DNA of 64,000 bases from Kyrpidia tusciae DSM 2912 (GCF_000092905.1 NC_014098.1:3320767-3384766); one strand, 5' to 3'; counted from the stretch's first letter, positions 9,872 through 21,508 are shown. Notes: a model not told the origin generated them from the letters alone. Program-made: numbers and translations.

Positions 9872-10726
9872 CTACGCTTTGCCGTTGCTTCCGAACAGGC
9901 GAATCTTCGCCTTGACCGTCTCCTTAATGGCTTGACGGGCGGGCCCCAGGTACTTGCGCGGATCGTAGACTTCCCGGTCCGCGGCAAAAATCTCCCGAAC
10001 CTTGGCCGTAAAGGCTTCCTGGTTCTCGGTGTTCACGTTGATCTTGGCGACCCCGAGGCTGATCGCTTTCCGAATATCCTCGTCGGGAATCCCGGAACCT
10101 CCATGGAGGACAAGGGGCAGTTTGCACAGGTCCCGAACAGTGGCCAAACGGTCAAAATCCAGCTGGGGCTTGCCTTTGTACCGGCCATGAGCCGATCCGA
10201 TGGCCGGCGCCAAGGCGTCGATTCCCGTCTCCTCCACCAGCCGCTTCGCTTCTTCGGGGCGCACCAAACTCGCCTCCCGCTCGTCGACGGTGAGCTCGTC
10301 TTCCGTACCGCCGATCCGCCCTAACTCCCCTTCCACCGACACTCCTAACACTTTACAGGCATCCACAACCTGCTTGGTCAGGCGAATATTCTCCTCCAAG
10401 GGATGATGAGAGCCATCGATCATGATGGAGGACCATCCCCGGCGCAAACACTTCAGTACCCACTCGTAGGAACTGCCGTGATCGAGGTGAAGCACCACCG
10501 GAACCGTGGCATTGCGGGCAGCCGTCAGGGCGATGGCCGCCGTGTAGTCGATGCCCATGTACTTGATGGCCCCTTCACTGGTTCCCAAGATCACCGGAGA
10601 CCGCTCCTCTTCGGCGGCCTCCATAATCGCCTGGGTGAACTCCAGGTTGTTGATGTTGAACTGGCCCACCGCGTACCCGTTGCGAAACGCGTCGTCCAGC
10701 ACTTCTTTCAATGTGGCCAGCGGCAC
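9872..10726 (-). CDS. fbaA: Fructose-1,6-bisphosphate aldolase, class II
   Basis: This zinc enzyme cleaves fructose 1,6-bisphosphate to two triose phosphates. The 284-residue protein (Bacillus FbaA has 285) shows the zinc-site segment LHLDHGSSYEWV, EGELGRIGGTED, AIGSAHGRYKGKPQLDF and the phosphate-binding LHGGSGIPDEDI. The start is taken as GTG at 10726, seven bases after GGGAGGG; a longer frame to 10774 adds 16 residues that are not part of the family. The gene is followed by tal and preceded by spo0F, conserved order in Bacilli. Confidence 0.95.
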   Translation of the reverse strand: MPLATLKEVLDDAFRNGYAVGQFNINNLEFTQAIMEAAEEERSPVILGTSEGAIKYMGIDYTAAIALTAARNATVPVVLHLDHGSSYEWVLKCLRRGWSSIMIDGSHHPLEENIRLTKQVVDACKVLGVSVEGELGRIGGTEDELTVDEREASLVRPEEAKRLVEETGIDALAPAIGSAHGRYKGKPQLDFDRLATVRDLCKLPLVLHGGSGIPDEDIRKAISLGVAKINVNTENQEAFTAKVREIFAADREVYDPRKYLGPARQAIKETVKAKIRLFGSNGKA

Positions 10727-10858
10727 CCAACATCCCTCCCACTGTAAAATATCGTCCAATCCATCGGCTGCCATGCCCGTTCCTTGCCATTATATCACGG
10801 GTTTTTTTCACCTGTCGCGTCTGGGCGACCCCGGCGCCGACGTATGTAGGGACGACCT

Positions 10859-11221
10859 TCAGTTCAACTGATCCCTGATCACCTGCCGGATTACTTCGAT
10901 GTCGAAGGGTTTGGTGAAATGCGCCACCACCCCCAACTCATCCGCCTCTCTCACCAAGTCGAGTTCGCCGTACGCTGTCATCATGATGACCTTCACCGCC
11001 GGGTCGATGTCGCGGATGTGGCGCAGGATCTCCAGTCCATCCATCCCCGGAATCTTCATATCGAGGAGGATCAGATCCGGCCGCTCATCTTGAACAATTT
11101 GCAAAGCTCCTGGTCCATTCGCCGCTTGATAAATGCTGTAGCCGTCTTGTTCCAACAATTCTTTCAACAGTACTCGGATCCCGAATTGGTCGTCCACAAC
11201 CAAGATTTTCTTTGAAGACAC
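10859..11221 (-). CDS. spo0F: Sporulation phosphorelay response regulator Spo0F
   Basis: Spo0F is a single-domain receiver that accepts phosphate from sporulation kinases and passes it to Spo0B. With the GTG at 11221 as residue 1 the key residues fall exactly at the Bacillus positions: acidic pocket D10-D11, phosphorylated D54 in LLDMKIPGMDG, T82 and K104. This agreement supports that start over the upstream ATG at 11242. AAGGGGG lies seven bases upstream. The 120-residue protein has no output domain. Upstream lie a sigma-H-type promoter and two Spo0A boxes, so it is likely under stage 0 control. Confidence 0.96.
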   Translation of the reverse strand: MSSKKILVVDDQFGIRVLLKELLEQDGYSIYQAANGPGALQIVQDERPDLILLDMKIPGMDGLEILRHIRDIDPAVKVIMMTAYGELDLVREADELGVVAHFTKPFDIEVIRQVIRDQLN

Positions 11222-11259
11222 GGCCTTTCCCCCTTTCGACATCTCCCTGCTGGTCAATA

Positions 11260-11286
11260 TTTCGCTTCTCAAGTGTAAAATCCTTC
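11260..11286 (-). promoter_or_regulatory. Sigma-H promoter of spo0F
   Basis: On the minus strand GAAGGATTT (11278-11286) fits the sigma-H -35 consensus RNAGGAWWT at every position. After 12 bases comes GCGAAA (11260-11265), five of six for the -10 RNGAAT. The spo0F start is about 38 bases further. Sigma-H control of spo0F is known in Bacillus subtilis; here it is read from the sequence. Confidence 0.7.
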
Positions 11287-11295
11287 ATGACACGA

Positions 11296-11322
11296 TTCGA
11301 CATCACATCTCTTTTTTCGACA
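11296..11322 (-). promoter_or_regulatory. Two Spo0A boxes upstream of spo0F
   Basis: Two exact TGTCGAA heptamers lie on the minus strand at 11296-11302 and 11316-11322. They are 20 bases apart, two helical turns, and just upstream of the sigma-H -35. TGTCGAA is the core of the Spo0A-binding box. This geometry fits binding of two Spo0A molecules on one face. Confidence 0.65.
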
Positions 11323-11361
11323 ATCCCGTTAAGTGAAGAAAATTCCAAATCAATCGTCCGA

Positions 11362-11396
11362 ATAAAATATCCCCCTCCCGTTTTGGGAAGGGGATA
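11362..11396 (-). terminator. Terminator after pyrG
   Basis: On the minus strand ATCCCCTTCCC pairs with GGGAGGGGGAT across an AAAAC loop, followed by ATTTTATT. It ends pyrG transcription before the spo0F promoter region. Confidence 0.85.
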
Positions 11397-11410
11397 GGAG
11401 TTCGGCGGGC

Positions 11411-13048
<1,638 letters not shown>

Positions 13049-13075
13049 TCATCCTCCCAGGCCGCACGGCACAGA

Positions 13076-13099
13076 GAAAAAGCCTGATTTGCATCAGGC
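13076..13099 (-). terminator. Terminator hairpin in the pyrG leader
   Basis: On the minus strand GCCTGA-TGCAAA-TCAGGC is followed by TTTTTCTC. It lies after the putative promoter at 13130-13158 and before pyrG. It may therefore be a leader attenuator; it would also end read-through from rpoE. Confidence 0.7.
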
Positions 13100-13129
13100 G
13101 TCGTCTCAACCGTTTCCCATACTTTACGT

Positions 13130-13158
13130 ATGGTATCCTCTCGCCCCCGCAGCGTCAA
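13130..13158 (-). promoter_or_regulatory. Putative promoter of pyrG
   Basis: On the minus strand TTGACG (13153-13158) and TACCAT (13130-13135) are separated by exactly 17 bases, between the rpoE stop and the leader terminator. CCATAC and GTATGG form a 6-bp inverted repeat over the -10 and start region. Confidence 0.55.
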
Positions 13159-13175
13159 GTGAAATCGGGCGAAAT

Positions 13176-13679
13176 TCAATAATCGTCCTCGCTGTCTTCA
13201 AAGTCCAAGTCATCACTGTCGTCGATCTCGCCGTCATCGGGTTCCAAATCATCCAGTTCCTCGAACTCGTCCACATCTTCCTCGTCCGGGACCTCATCTT
13301 CGGATTCCTCATCCTCGACTTCGTCGATCTCCACCAGTTCGAGTTCTTCGTCCTCTTCTTCCTCGTCGTCCACGACCGCGGCGGCCTTCTTGCCAAGGCT
13401 GCGGTCTGCGGTCTTATCGGTGGGGTACCAGCGTTTTAATCCCCAAACGTTTTCGCCCAAGTGGATAAACCGCCCGTCCACGTTGATGTCCGTGAACAAG
13501 CGGGCAATGACCTCATCCAGTTCCTCGTCGGAGAGGCCCTTCAATTGCGCCACGTCGGCCAACAAGTCGCGGTAGTGAGCCGGCGTGCCCCCTTCCCGCA
13601 AAACTTCGTACGCCAAGTCAACGAACGACGCTTCTTCCAGACGTTCGGGATCCCATCCTGCTACGGCTTCCCCCGCCAT
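13176..13679 (-). CDS. rpoE: RNA polymerase delta subunit
   Basis: Delta is the Firmicutes-specific RNA polymerase subunit that speeds recycling and lowers non-specific nucleic acid binding. The 167-residue protein shows the two-part structure: a folded HARE-HTH domain (residues about 15-95, SFVDLAYEVLREGGTPAHYRDLL to ENVWGLKRWYP) and a disordered tail of almost only Asp and Glu (about 105-167). ATG at 13679 follows AAAGGGGGAT. rpoE-pyrG order is conserved. Confidence 0.96.
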   Translation of the reverse strand: MAGEAVAGWDPERLEEASFVDLAYEVLREGGTPAHYRDLLADVAQLKGLSDEELDEVIARLFTDINVDGRFIHLGENVWGLKRWYPTDKTADRSLGKKAAAVVDDEEEEDEELELVEIDEVEDEESEDEVPDEEDVDEFEELDDLEPDDGEIDDSDDLDFEDSEDDY

Positions 13680-13756
13680 CGGCGATCCCCCTTTCCCATC
13701 GGAACTCTTGTAACCGAATGCGGCGATTGGAACGGTTCACTGCATACAGAAGGAAA

Positions 13757-14737
13757 TTATAACACACCGCCCTCCGCCCTGCCAGCGGAAAAGTCCACGG
13801 AATGAACAATCTCGTCCACCACGCCCTCGAGGCCCCGCTTCCCGTCTGCCACCTCTTCCAAAACCCTTTCCCAATCCGGCCGCGCCGCCTTCCATTGTAG
13901 GAAAGCCCTCTGAACCCGGGCTTGCACTTGGTCCCACACAGCGTCTTCCAGGCGCCGCAACCGCCGTTTTCGGCCTTCCCCGCTCTCTTCCAGATAAGTC
14001 CGGTGGCGAAGGATTTGTTCCCACAGGTCCTCCAGCCCCCGTCCTTCCGATGCCGAAGCGGCGAGCACCGGGGGCCGCCACCCCCCGCGATGGGCTAGGT
14101 CCACCATGTAGCGAATGAGGCGGACCGTCCGATCGGCCCCGGGGAGGTCGGCCTTATTGACTACGAAAATGTCGGCAATCTCCATGATCCCCGCCTTGAG
14201 CATCTGAACCTGGTCCCCGCCCGCCGGGCTCAGTGCGAGAATGACCGTGTCCACCGCATGAACCACGTCCAGTTCAGACTGCCCGACCCCCACGGTCTCG
14301 GCGATGACCACATCGTAACCGGCAGCATCAAGAAGATCCAGTACATCTTTCGTTGATCGGGCCAATCCCCCGAGGCGGCCCCGGGTGCCCATGCTTCGGA
14401 TAAAAACCCCCGGATCCAAGGCATGATCCACCATTCGAACCCGATCTCCCAGCAGGGCCCCTCCGGTAAACGGACTGGTGGGATCCACCGCCACCACCCC
14501 GACCCGATGACCCGACCCCCGCAACACCCGGATCAAGCGGTCGGTGAGTGAACTTTTCCCCACCCCCGGGGGCCCCGTCAAACCGATTCTGTACGCTCCC
14601 CCGGCCACCGGGCGGAGGGCGTTCAGAAGCGCCGCGGCCTCGGGAGCCTCATCCTCCACCCACGTGATCGCCCGGGCGATGGCCCGGGGATCCCCGGACC
14701 GAATCCGTTCAACCCATCGCTCCACACTTTGCGGCAC
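13757..14737 (-). CDS. meaB: MeaB-type GTPase (acyl-CoA mutase chaperone)
   Basis: MeaB/ArgK GTPases load and protect the B12 cofactor of methylmalonyl-CoA or isobutyryl-CoA mutase. The product (about 326 residues) has the P-loop GLTGPPGVGKSSL, the switch segment ETVGVGQSE, NKADLPGADRT, and the C-terminal dimerisation helix. GTG at 14737 lies eight bases after GAGGGG; in-frame GTG 14746 and TTG 14764 are alternatives, the last overlapping the stop of the upstream gene. It is the last gene of the acyl-CoA dehydrogenase cluster, but no mutase gene lies in the window. Confidence 0.9.
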   Translation of the reverse strand: MPQSVERWVERIRSGDPRAIARAITWVEDEAPEAAALLNALRPVAGGAYRIGLTGPPGVGKSSLTDRLIRVLRGSGHRVGVVAVDPTSPFTGGALLGDRVRMVDHALDPGVFIRSMGTRGRLGGLARSTKDVLDLLDAAGYDVVIAETVGVGQSELDVVHAVDTVILALSPAGGDQVQMLKAGIMEIADIFVVNKADLPGADRTVRLIRYMVDLAHRGGWRPPVLAASASEGRGLEDLWEQILRHRTYLEESGEGRKRRLRRLEDAVWDQVQARVQRAFLQWKAARPDWERVLEEVADGKRGLEGVVDEIVHSVDFSAGRAEGGVL

Positions 14738-14760
14738 CTTGGACACCCCTCGCCCCGAAC

Positions 14761-15903
14761 TCAATCCCGCAACAGTTCCCTGGCCACCACCATGCGCTGA
14801 ACCTCGTTGGTCCCCTCGTAGATCTGAGTGATCTTCGCGTCCCGCATAAACCGTTCCACGGGATATTCGCGGATATACCCGTACCCGCCGAAGATCTGGA
14901 CCGCCTCGGTGGTCACGTACATGGCCGTATCGGAGGCGTACATTTTCGCCATCGCCGAGGCCTTGCCGTAGGGCAGCCCCCGATCCTCCAGCCAGGCCGC
15001 CTGATAGGTCAGCAGCCGCGCCGCCTCCACCCGGGTAGCCATATCGGCCAGTTTAAACTGAATCGCCTGAAACTGTCCGATGGACTTGCCGAACTGCTCC
15101 CGTTCTTTCGCATGAGCCACCGCGGCCTCCAAGGCACCTTGAGCAATCCCCACCGCCTGGGCGGCGATTCCGTTTCTCCCACCATCCAGGGTCATCATGG
15201 CGATCTTGAATCCGAACCCTTCTTCGCCCAGCCGGTTCTCCGCCGGGACGATGCAATTATCAAACACCAACTCCATCGTTGGAGAGGACCTTAGGCCCAT
15301 TTTCTTTTCTTTTTTGCCAAAATGAAACCCGGGCATCCCCTTTTCTAGGATAAATGCCGAAATTCCCCGGTGGCGCTTTTCCCGGTCGGTGGTGGCAAAT
15401 ACCACGTAGATATCCGCTTCCCCACCGTTGGTGATGAAAATTTTGCTCCCGTTCAGTACGTAGTGATCTCCTTCGCGAACGGCCGTGGTCCGCAAATTGG
15501 CCGCATCGGTGCCCGCTCCGGGTTCGGTCAACCCATAGGCCCCGATCTTCGTCCCTTCAGCCAGGGGGCGCAGATACTTCCGCTTTTGCTCCTCCGTCCC
15601 AAAGCGATAGATGGGCCACGAAGCCAAACTGGTGTGCGCCGAGATGGTCACCCCGGCCGACGCATCTACCCGAGACAGCTCCTCAACGGTAATCACGTAG
15701 GTCAACATGTCGAGACCGGCGCCGCCGTACTCCTCCGGCCAGGGGATACCCGCCAATCCCAACTCCGCCATCTTGTCAAAAATCCCTCGATCAAAGCTCT
15801 CCTGTTCATCCCGTTCCGCCGCCCCGGGTGCCACCACTTCCTCGGCAAAGGCCCGGACTGCTTCCCTCATCTGTTCTTGTTCCTTGGTCAGAACAAACTC
15901 CAT
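14761..15903 (-). CDS. Acyl-CoA dehydrogenase (short-chain type)
   Basis: This FAD enzyme oxidises an acyl-CoA to the trans-2-enoyl-CoA and passes electrons to electron transfer flavoprotein. The 380-residue product has the three family segments: the N-terminal helical domain, the FAD/substrate loop [17 protein letters not shown] near residues 123-139, and the C-terminal catalytic base glutamate in [18 protein letters not shown] at 15903 follows AAGGGGGATG. It lies 19 bases after a second, similar acyl-CoA dehydrogenase gene. Chain-length or branched-chain preference cannot be read safely. Confidence 0.93.
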   Translation of the reverse strand: MEFVLTKEQEQMREAVRAFAEEVVAPGAAERDEQESFDRGIFDKMAELGLAGIPWPEEYGGAGLDMLTYVITVEELSRVDASAGVTISAHTSLASWPIYRFGTEEQKRKYLRPLAEGTKIGAYGLTEPGAGTDAANLRTTAVREGDHYVLNGSKIFITNGGEADIYVVFATTDREKRHRGISAFILEKGMPGFHFGKKEKKMGLRSSPTMELVFDNCIVPAENRLGEEGFGFKIAMMTLDGGRNGIAAQAVGIAQGALEAAVAHAKEREQFGKSIGQFQAIQFKLADMATRVEAARLLTYQAAWLEDRGLPYGKASAMAKMYASDTAMYVTTEAVQIFGGYGYIREYPVERFMRDAKITQIYEGTNEVQRMVVARELLRD

Positions 15904-15922
15904 CTCTCCATCCCCCTTGCGA

Positions 15923-17071
15923 TCATTGCGCCGACCCGAGTACGTGTTTGGCCACGACCATGCGCTGGATCTGGTTCGTCCCCTCGTAGATCTGGGTCAC
16001 TTTCGCATCCCGCATGTAGCGCTCCACGCCGTAATCTTTGATATAGCCGTACCCTCCGTGAAGTTGCACCGCATCGACAGTCACACGCATCGCCGTATCC
16101 GAAGCGTACAATTTCGCCATCGCCGCTTCTTTGGCGCAGGGGAGTCCCTTGGCCCGCATGGTCGCCGCCCGGTATACCAGTAGCCGCGCCGCTTCGATCT
16201 CTGCAGCCCGGTCCGCGAGGATAAATTGCACCCCCTGAAAATCCCCGATTCTCCGGCCGAATTGTTGTCTCTCCTTGACATAGGCCCGGGCGAGTTCCAA
16301 GGCTCCTTCTGCGATCCCCAGAGCTTGCGCTGCAATGCCGATTCGCCCGCCGTCCAACAACGACATGGCTACGCGATACCCCTCCCCTTCACCGCCGAGC
16401 CGAGCACTTTCGGGAACCCGACAATCTTCAAAGATGAGTTCCGTGGTCGCTGACCCATTCAGTCCCATCTTGCGCTCTTTTTTACCGATAATCAATCCCT
16501 GATTGTCCGCTTCGACCAAAAATGCGGTGATCCCGCGCCGCCCGGCTTCGGGATTGAGATTCGCAAAGATGAGGTACAGATCGGCCTCGCCGCCGTTGGT
16601 GATAAATACTTTTTGTCCGTCAATCCGATACCCTCCCGGTTCTCGACGGGCCCGGGTCGTGATGGCCGCGGCGTCTGAACCCGCCTGGGGCTCGGTCAAG
16701 GCGAAGGCGCCGAGAAGCCGCCCTGAAGCCAACCCCCGGAGGTATTTATCTTTCTGGTCCTCTGAGCCGTGGTACAACACGGACAGGGCCCCCAGAGAGG
16801 TGTGCACCGCCAGGATCACGGCGACCGTCGCGGATACTTTTGCCACCTCCTCAATGGCCAGCACGTAAGAAACAAAATCCGCCCCCACGCCCCCCCACTC
16901 TTCCGGGATCGGAATCCCGAGAAAGCCAAGATCCGCCATATTCTGAATGATATCCCGGGGAAACCGATCTTCTTCGTCGATTTGCGGGGCCCGGGGGCGA
17001 ATCACCTCTTCGGCAAACCGCCGAACGGCGTCCCGGATTTCCTGTTGTTCCTCGGTCAGTGAAAAGTTCAT
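15923..17071 (-). CDS. Acyl-CoA dehydrogenase (paralogue)
   Basis: The 382-residue product is a second acyl-CoA dehydrogenase, with [16 protein letters not shown] near residue 125 and the catalytic glutamate in [15 protein letters not shown] near the C-terminus. It is clearly a paralogue of the next gene and heads the same operon segment, suggesting two substrates or chain lengths. ATG at 17071 follows GAGGGATG. A palindrome of TetR-operator type (TGAACG-CT-CGTTCA) lies about 53 bases upstream, a good position for control of this pair. Confidence 0.93.
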   Translation of the reverse strand: MNFSLTEEQQEIRDAVRRFAEEVIRPRAPQIDEEDRFPRDIIQNMADLGFLGIPIPEEWGGVGADFVSYVLAIEEVAKVSATVAVILAVHTSLGALSVLYHGSEDQKDKYLRGLASGRLLGAFALTEPQAGSDAAAITTRARREPGGYRIDGQKVFITNGGEADLYLIFANLNPEAGRRGITAFLVEADNQGLIIGKKERKMGLNGSATTELIFEDCRVPESARLGGEGEGYRVAMSLLDGGRIGIAAQALGIAEGALELARAYVKERQQFGRRIGDFQGVQFILADRAAEIEAARLLVYRAATMRAKGLPCAKEAAMAKLYASDTAMRVTVDAVQLHGGYGYIKDYGVERYMRDAKVTQIYEGTNQIQRMVVAKHVLGSAQ

Positions 17072-17123
17072 GCCCCATCCCTCTCTCTGTACTTCACATT
17101 TCCCGATCCAATCGAATCCTGAC

Positions 17124-17137
17124 TGAACGCTCGTTCA
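17124..17137. promoter_or_regulatory. Palindromic operator upstream of the acyl-CoA dehydrogenases
   Basis: TGAACGCTCGTTCA has perfect 6-base arms around a 2-base centre. The core AACGNNCGTT recurs upstream of the ETF:quinone oxidoreductase gene (21509-21518). TetR-family regulators of acyl-CoA metabolism bind sites of this general form. Confidence 0.5.
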
Positions 17138-17309
17138 CTTCGCCGGCGCAATCGGTTTTTGTGCCCTGCCCGCAGCAGGTTCCCTACCCCGGCCGTCGGA
17201 AAAAGGCGCGCCCCGGTCCCGGTGGCCAGGAGGTCCGCCGGGTCACCGGGACCGCCACGCTGAACCCCCAAGGCCCTCACGGTCTGACCGGCCCGCATCC
17301 CGTTTCAAT

Positions 17310-18167
17310 TTACTGATCGTATCGATAGAATCCCCGGCCGCTCTTCTTTCCCAGCCACCCCGCGTTGACATATTTTCTCAACAGGGGACATGGCCGGTAC
17401 TTCGGATCCCCGAGGCCTTCATGAAGGACTTCCAGGATGGCCAAACATGTATCCAGGCCGATAAAATCCGCGAGCTGCAGGGGCCCCATCGGGTGGTTGG
17501 CCCCGAGTTTCATGACCGTATCCACATCTTCGGGGGCTGCCACCCCTTCATATACGCAGTAGATCGCCTCATTGATCATGGGAAGGAGGATGCGGTTCGC
17601 AACAAAGCCGGGGTAATCGTTCACTTCCACAGGAACTTTCCCCATCTGCTCAGCAAGCTCTTTCACCGCTGTAAAGACATCATCCCGGGTGGCGAGTCCC
17701 CGGATGACCTCCACCAGCTTCATCACCGGGACGGGGTTCATAAAATGCATCCCGATCACCTGCTCCGGCCGCTTTGTGACGGCGGCGAGCTCGGTAATCG
17801 GCAGGGAAGACGTGTTCGAGGCGAGAATCGCCCCGGGTGGGCACAGCCGGTCGAGGGTTTCAAAGATACCCTTTTTGATCGTCAGGTTTTCCGTCGCCGC
17901 TTCCACGACGATGTCCACCTGAGCTCCGTCTTCCAGGCGGACGACGGGGTGAATCCGATCCAGGACCCCCTGGCGCTGATCCGCCGTCATGCGCCCCTTT
18001 TCCACCTGGTGATCCAAGTTGGCGCGAATCCGCCCGAGCCCCTTTTCCACCAGGGCTTCAGAAATATCCTGCAGCCATACTTCAAGCCCCGACTGAGCAG
18101 CCACTTGGGCGATTCCGCCGCCCATCTGCCCGGCCCCGACCACCAACATCCGCCCGATATTCGCCAT
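17310..18167 (-). CDS. hbd: 3-hydroxybutyryl-CoA dehydrogenase
   Basis: This NAD(P)-dependent enzyme oxidises 3-hydroxyacyl-CoA to 3-ketoacyl-CoA (or works in reverse). The 285-residue product has the Rossmann motif [13 protein letters not shown] at residues 8-20, [12 protein letters not shown], the catalytic histidine in [15 protein letters not shown], and the C-terminal domain motif [16 protein letters not shown]. It lies between a thiolase gene and the acyl-CoA dehydrogenases, giving three of the four beta-oxidation steps; an enoyl-CoA hydratase is not present here. Confidence 0.93.
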   Translation of the reverse strand: MANIGRMLVVGAGQMGGGIAQVAAQSGLEVWLQDISEALVEKGLGRIRANLDHQVEKGRMTADQRQGVLDRIHPVVRLEDGAQVDIVVEAATENLTIKKGIFETLDRLCPPGAILASNTSSLPITELAAVTKRPEQVIGMHFMNPVPVMKLVEVIRGLATRDDVFTAVKELAEQMGKVPVEVNDYPGFVANRILLPMINEAIYCVYEGVAAPEDVDTVMKLGANHPMGPLQLADFIGLDTCLAILEVLHEGLGDPKYRPCPLLRKYVNAGWLGKKSGRGFYRYDQ

Positions 18168-18186
18168 GAATGCCCATACTCCTTTC

Positions 18187-19377
18187 TCAAACCTCGATCA
18201 GAATCGCGTCTCCTTGGGCCGCCCCGCTGCAGATCGCGGCAACGCCAAGGCCCCCACCCCGGCGCCGAAGTTCATAAATGAGGGTCATGAGAATCCGCGC
18301 CCCGCTGGCTCCGATGGGATGCCCGAGGGCCACGGCGCCCCCATTGACGTTGACCTTCTCCTCCAGAACGTCCGGGGACATCTCCAAAAGCTTGGCGCTT
18401 GTCAACACCACCGCCGCAAAGGCCTCATTGATTTCAAACAGCCGGATGTCCTCCAGGCGCCGCCCGGCTTTTTTCAGCAACTTCTGGATTGCCAGCGCCG
18501 GGGTGGTGGCAATGTACGCCGCTTCCGCCCCCACCTCGGCGTGGCCGTGGATCACGGCGAGCACTTCTTTGCCTTCCGACCGGGCCGTCTCCTCGTCCAT
18601 CAAAACCAGAGCTCCGGCCCCGTCGTTCACCCCCGGGGCATTGCCCGCCGTCACCGTCCCATCCTTGGTGAAGACCGGCGGCAGAACCGCCAGTTGTTCC
18701 AGACTGGTGTTTCGCCGGGGCGCTTCATCCTGTTCCACCCGGCGGACACCCCGCTTCTCCTGAACCTCCACCGGTACGATCTCCTCGCCCAGCCGGCCGG
18801 CGTCCATGGCTGCCACCGCCCGGCGGTGACTGCGCAGCGCCCATAGGTCCTGGTCTTCCCGGGAGATCCCGTACTCACCGGCCACTCGGCTGCCCAAGGC
18901 CGCCATGTGCACGTCGTGAAAGGCACACCAGAGTCCATCGTATATCATGAGATCCACCATCCGCCCGTGACCCATGCGCAACCCTTCCCGGGCTCCAAAA
19001 ACGGCATAAGGAGCCTGGGACATGCTCTCCATCCCGCCGGCCACCACGGCGCGGGCGTCCCCGGCCCGGATGATCTGGTCCCCGAGGGTCACCGCCCGAA
19101 GTCCCGAAGCGCACACTTTATTGATCGTCTCCGTCGGGAGCTCCCAAGGAAGTCCCGCCAGCCGGGCCGCCTGTCGGGACGGAATCTGACCCGCCCCGCC
19201 CTGAAGCACCATCCCCATAATGAGTTCGTCCACCTCATCCGGGCCCACCCCCGCCCGGTCCATCGCCCCGCGAATCGCCGCGGCGCCGAGCTCCACCGCT
19301 TTTTTCGCCGCCAGTGCCCCGCCGAGCTTGCCAAAGGGCGTCCGAGCCGCCCCCACCACCGCTGTTCGCCGTGCCAC
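18187..19377 (-). CDS. Acetyl-CoA C-acetyltransferase (thiolase)
   Basis: Thiolases cleave 3-ketoacyl-CoA with CoA or condense two acetyl-CoA. The 396-residue product has the nucleophilic cysteine in [15 protein letters not shown] near residue 87 and the C-terminal pair [11 protein letters not shown] and [10 protein letters not shown], all three catalytic sites. GTG at 19377 lies ten bases after GGAGG; a longer frame reaches 19500 but enters the end of the upstream gene. It is followed 19 bases later by hbd, so they are probably one transcript. Degradative or biosynthetic use is not decided by sequence; the cluster favours degradation. Confidence 0.93.
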   Translation of the reverse strand: MARRTAVVGAARTPFGKLGGALAAKKAVELGAAAIRGAMDRAGVGPDEVDELIMGMVLQGGAGQIPSRQAARLAGLPWELPTETINKVCASGLRAVTLGDQIIRAGDARAVVAGGMESMSQAPYAVFGAREGLRMGHGRMVDLMIYDGLWCAFHDVHMAALGSRVAGEYGISREDQDLWALRSHRRAVAAMDAGRLGEEIVPVEVQEKRGVRRVEQDEAPRRNTSLEQLAVLPPVFTKDGTVTAGNAPGVNDGAGALVLMDEETARSEGKEVLAVIHGHAEVGAEAAYIATTPALAIQKLLKKAGRRLEDIRLFEINEAFAAVVLTSAKLLEMSPDVLEEKVNVNGGAVALGHPIGASGARILMTLIYELRRRGGGLGVAAICSGAAQGDAILIEV

Positions 19378-19456
19378 CCGCCATCTTCCTCCTCCGAAAC
19401 GCAAACGGACCCGGGCTGGCCTTGACGTGCGCCCGCCCGGGAACCGCCGCGCGTTC

Positions 19457-21478
19457 TTAAGATTTACCGTTGACCGACTGGTCCAACATCTCCACCACAT
19501 CGAAAGTTTTCATTTCGTCGGCGACGCCCTTGGCTTTTGTCCCGTCTTCCATCATAATCAGGCAGTACGGGCAAGCGGACGCAATGGCCCGGGCGCCGGT
19601 TTCCATCGCCTGTTCGGTGCGCATGACATTGATGCGGGTTCCATGTTTCTCTTCTTTCCACATGCCGCCGCCCCCGCCACCGCAGCACATGCCCCGCTCC
19701 CGGCTGCGCTCCATCTCTACGAGATGGACGCCGGGGATCGATTCGAGAATAAACCTCGGGGCATCGTACTCGCCGTTGTACCGCCCCAGGTAGCAGGAGT
19801 CGTGGTAGGTCACGTCCATGTCCAGCTCTTTTTCCGGCTTGAGCTTTCCTTCCAGAACCAGGTCCGCCAGGAGTTGGGTGTGGTGGATCACCGGTACCTC
19901 CAGGCCCAATTCCGGGTACTCGTTCTTCAAGGTGTTGAAGCAATGAGGATCCGCCGTGATGATCTTTTTGAACTTATAGTTCTTCAGAGATTCCACGTTC
20001 TGCTCGGCCATCTGTTGGAAGAGAAACTCGTTGCCGAGCCGCCGGGCCGATTCGCCGCAGCATTCTTCGGCGCTGCCGAGGATGGCAAAATCCACCCCGG
20101 CTTTTTGCAGGAGACCCACCAAGGTCCGGGCCACCTTGTTGTTTCGGTCGTCGTAAGAAGCGGCACACCCTGCGTAGTACAGGTATTCCACCTCTTCCCC
20201 TTCTTCAAGGACTCGCACGTCGAGACCTTCCGCCCAATCCCCCCGGCTGGAGCGGCTGCGCCCCCAAGGGTTTCCCTGGCGCTCGAGGTTGTTCAGGGCC
20301 CGGCTGATCTCCGGTTCCATTTTACCTTCTGTGAGCACCAGATACCGGCGCAGGTCGATGATTTTATCGACGTGCTCGTTAAAGACCGGGCAGGCTTCCT
20401 CACAAGCCCGGCAGGTGGTACAAGCCCAGATCTCATCCTCGGTATACACATCCCCGATTAGAGACGGAATCTCCGTGGCCACCGCCGCGCCCGCGTCCCC
20501 CGCCCCGGCCCCGGCCGCAGCCATCCGCTGCTGGGCCAAAAGGGTGTCCCCGACCTGCACGAGATGATCTCTCATCTTGAGAATCAGATATTTTGGCGAC
20601 AGGGGTTTGCCGCTGAGCGTAGCCGGGCAATTGACGTGACACCGGCCGCACTCGGTACACGCGTACCCGTCGAGGAGCTGCTTCCACGTGAACTGGTCCA
20701 CCCGGCCGACGCCGAACTCCTCCACCGACTCGTCCTCCAGGTCGAGGGTCTTCAACTTGCCGGGCGAGCCGAGTTTACGAAAATAGACATTAAACGGCGC
20801 CGCGATCATATGGAGGTGTTTAGACCGGGGAATATACACGAGAAACCCGAGCAGGGTGAGAATGTGCACCCAGACGAAAGCCTCGTGAAATCCCCGCAAC
20901 ACACCCGGCGACCCGCCGGCAAATACGGTCCCGAGCCACGTGGCGATGGGAATCGCCGCACTCGGAGCCTCTTCGCGGAGGGCGATCTGGAGGCCGCTCA
21001 CCAGCAAATCCGAGATCACCAATATCGTGATGAGTCCGAGAATCACCCCGGCCTCAATGGAAATATCGAGGCGCATGGGCTGCAACACGTAGCGGCGATA
21101 GAAAGCCACGCCGATGGCCGCCAGCACCAATAAGGAGAACAGTTCGTGCAAAAACGCAAACCAAGACCATTCCCCATAGGGCAAGTGCACGCCGAAGTAC
21201 TGATAGGCGATAAAATCCAGGGTGCCAAAGGAAAGGATGATAAATCCCCAGAAAATCACAAAATGCCCCAGCCCCGACGGTTCGGCGATCACCTTCCCCT
21301 GGGCGAGGACGTACTTCAGAAAACTCTTGATGCGTTCTCCCGTGTTATCCGTCCGGTTCTCCTCGACGCCCAAACGAAGATACCGATAGCGCTTCGAGAA
21401 AGCCGACCAAAAAAGATACACGGAGGTCACGAGGAGCGCCAGAAAAATCACGATGCGCAGGACCGCGATCGCTACCAC
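19457..21478 (-). CDS. Membrane ETF:quinone oxidoreductase (EtfD/EMO type iron-sulfur protein)
   Basis: The 673-residue product joins three parts. Residues 1 to about 230 hold several membrane helices like the gamma subunit of nitrate reductase. A double 4Fe-4S ferredoxin domain follows, with [12 protein letters not shown] and [12 protein letters not shown]. The C-terminal half has two CCG domains of the heterodisulfide reductase type ([26 protein letters not shown]). Such proteins take electrons from electron transfer flavoprotein and reduce menaquinone during acyl-CoA oxidation. The Bacillus orthologue YwjF also sits beside an acyl-CoA dehydrogenase gene near rpoE-pyrG. GTG at 21478 follows GGGGGG by seven bases. 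Two operator-like palindromes lie upstream. Confidence 0.88.
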   Translation of the reverse strand: MVAIAVLRIVIFLALLVTSVYLFWSAFSKRYRYLRLGVEENRTDNTGERIKSFLKYVLAQGKVIAEPSGLGHFVIFWGFIILSFGTLDFIAYQYFGVHLPYGEWSWFAFLHELFSLLVLAAIGVAFYRRYVLQPMRLDISIEAGVILGLITILVISDLLVSGLQIALREEAPSAAIPIATWLGTVFAGGSPGVLRGFHEAFVWVHILTLLGFLVYIPRSKHLHMIAAPFNVYFRKLGSPGKLKTLDLEDESVEEFGVGRVDQFTWKQLLDGYACTECGRCHVNCPATLSGKPLSPKYLILKMRDHLVQVGDTLLAQQRMAAAGAGAGDAGAAVATEIPSLIGDVYTEDEIWACTTCRACEEACPVFNEHVDKIIDLRRYLVLTEGKMEPEISRALNNLERQGNPWGRSRSSRGDWAEGLDVRVLEEGEEVEYLYYAGCAASYDDRNNKVARTLVGLLQKAGVDFAILGSAEECCGESARRLGNEFLFQQMAEQNVESLKNYKFKKIITADPHCFNTLKNEYPELGLEVPVIHHTQLLADLVLEGKLKPEKELDMDVTYHDSCYLGRYNGEYDAPRFILESIPGVHLVEMERSRERGMCCGGGGGGMWKEEKHGTRINVMRTEQAMETGARAIASACPYCLIMMEDGTKAKGVADEMKTFDVVEMLDQSVNGKS

Positions 21479-21508
21479 ATCTCAACCCCCCTATACTCAA
21501 CGGCCCGT

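Noticed and set aside
19220..20461. 413-codon plus-strand frame opposite thiolase and the EtfD-type gene
   Set aside because: Antisense shadow; the minus strand shows cysteine clusters and thiolase motifs throughout.
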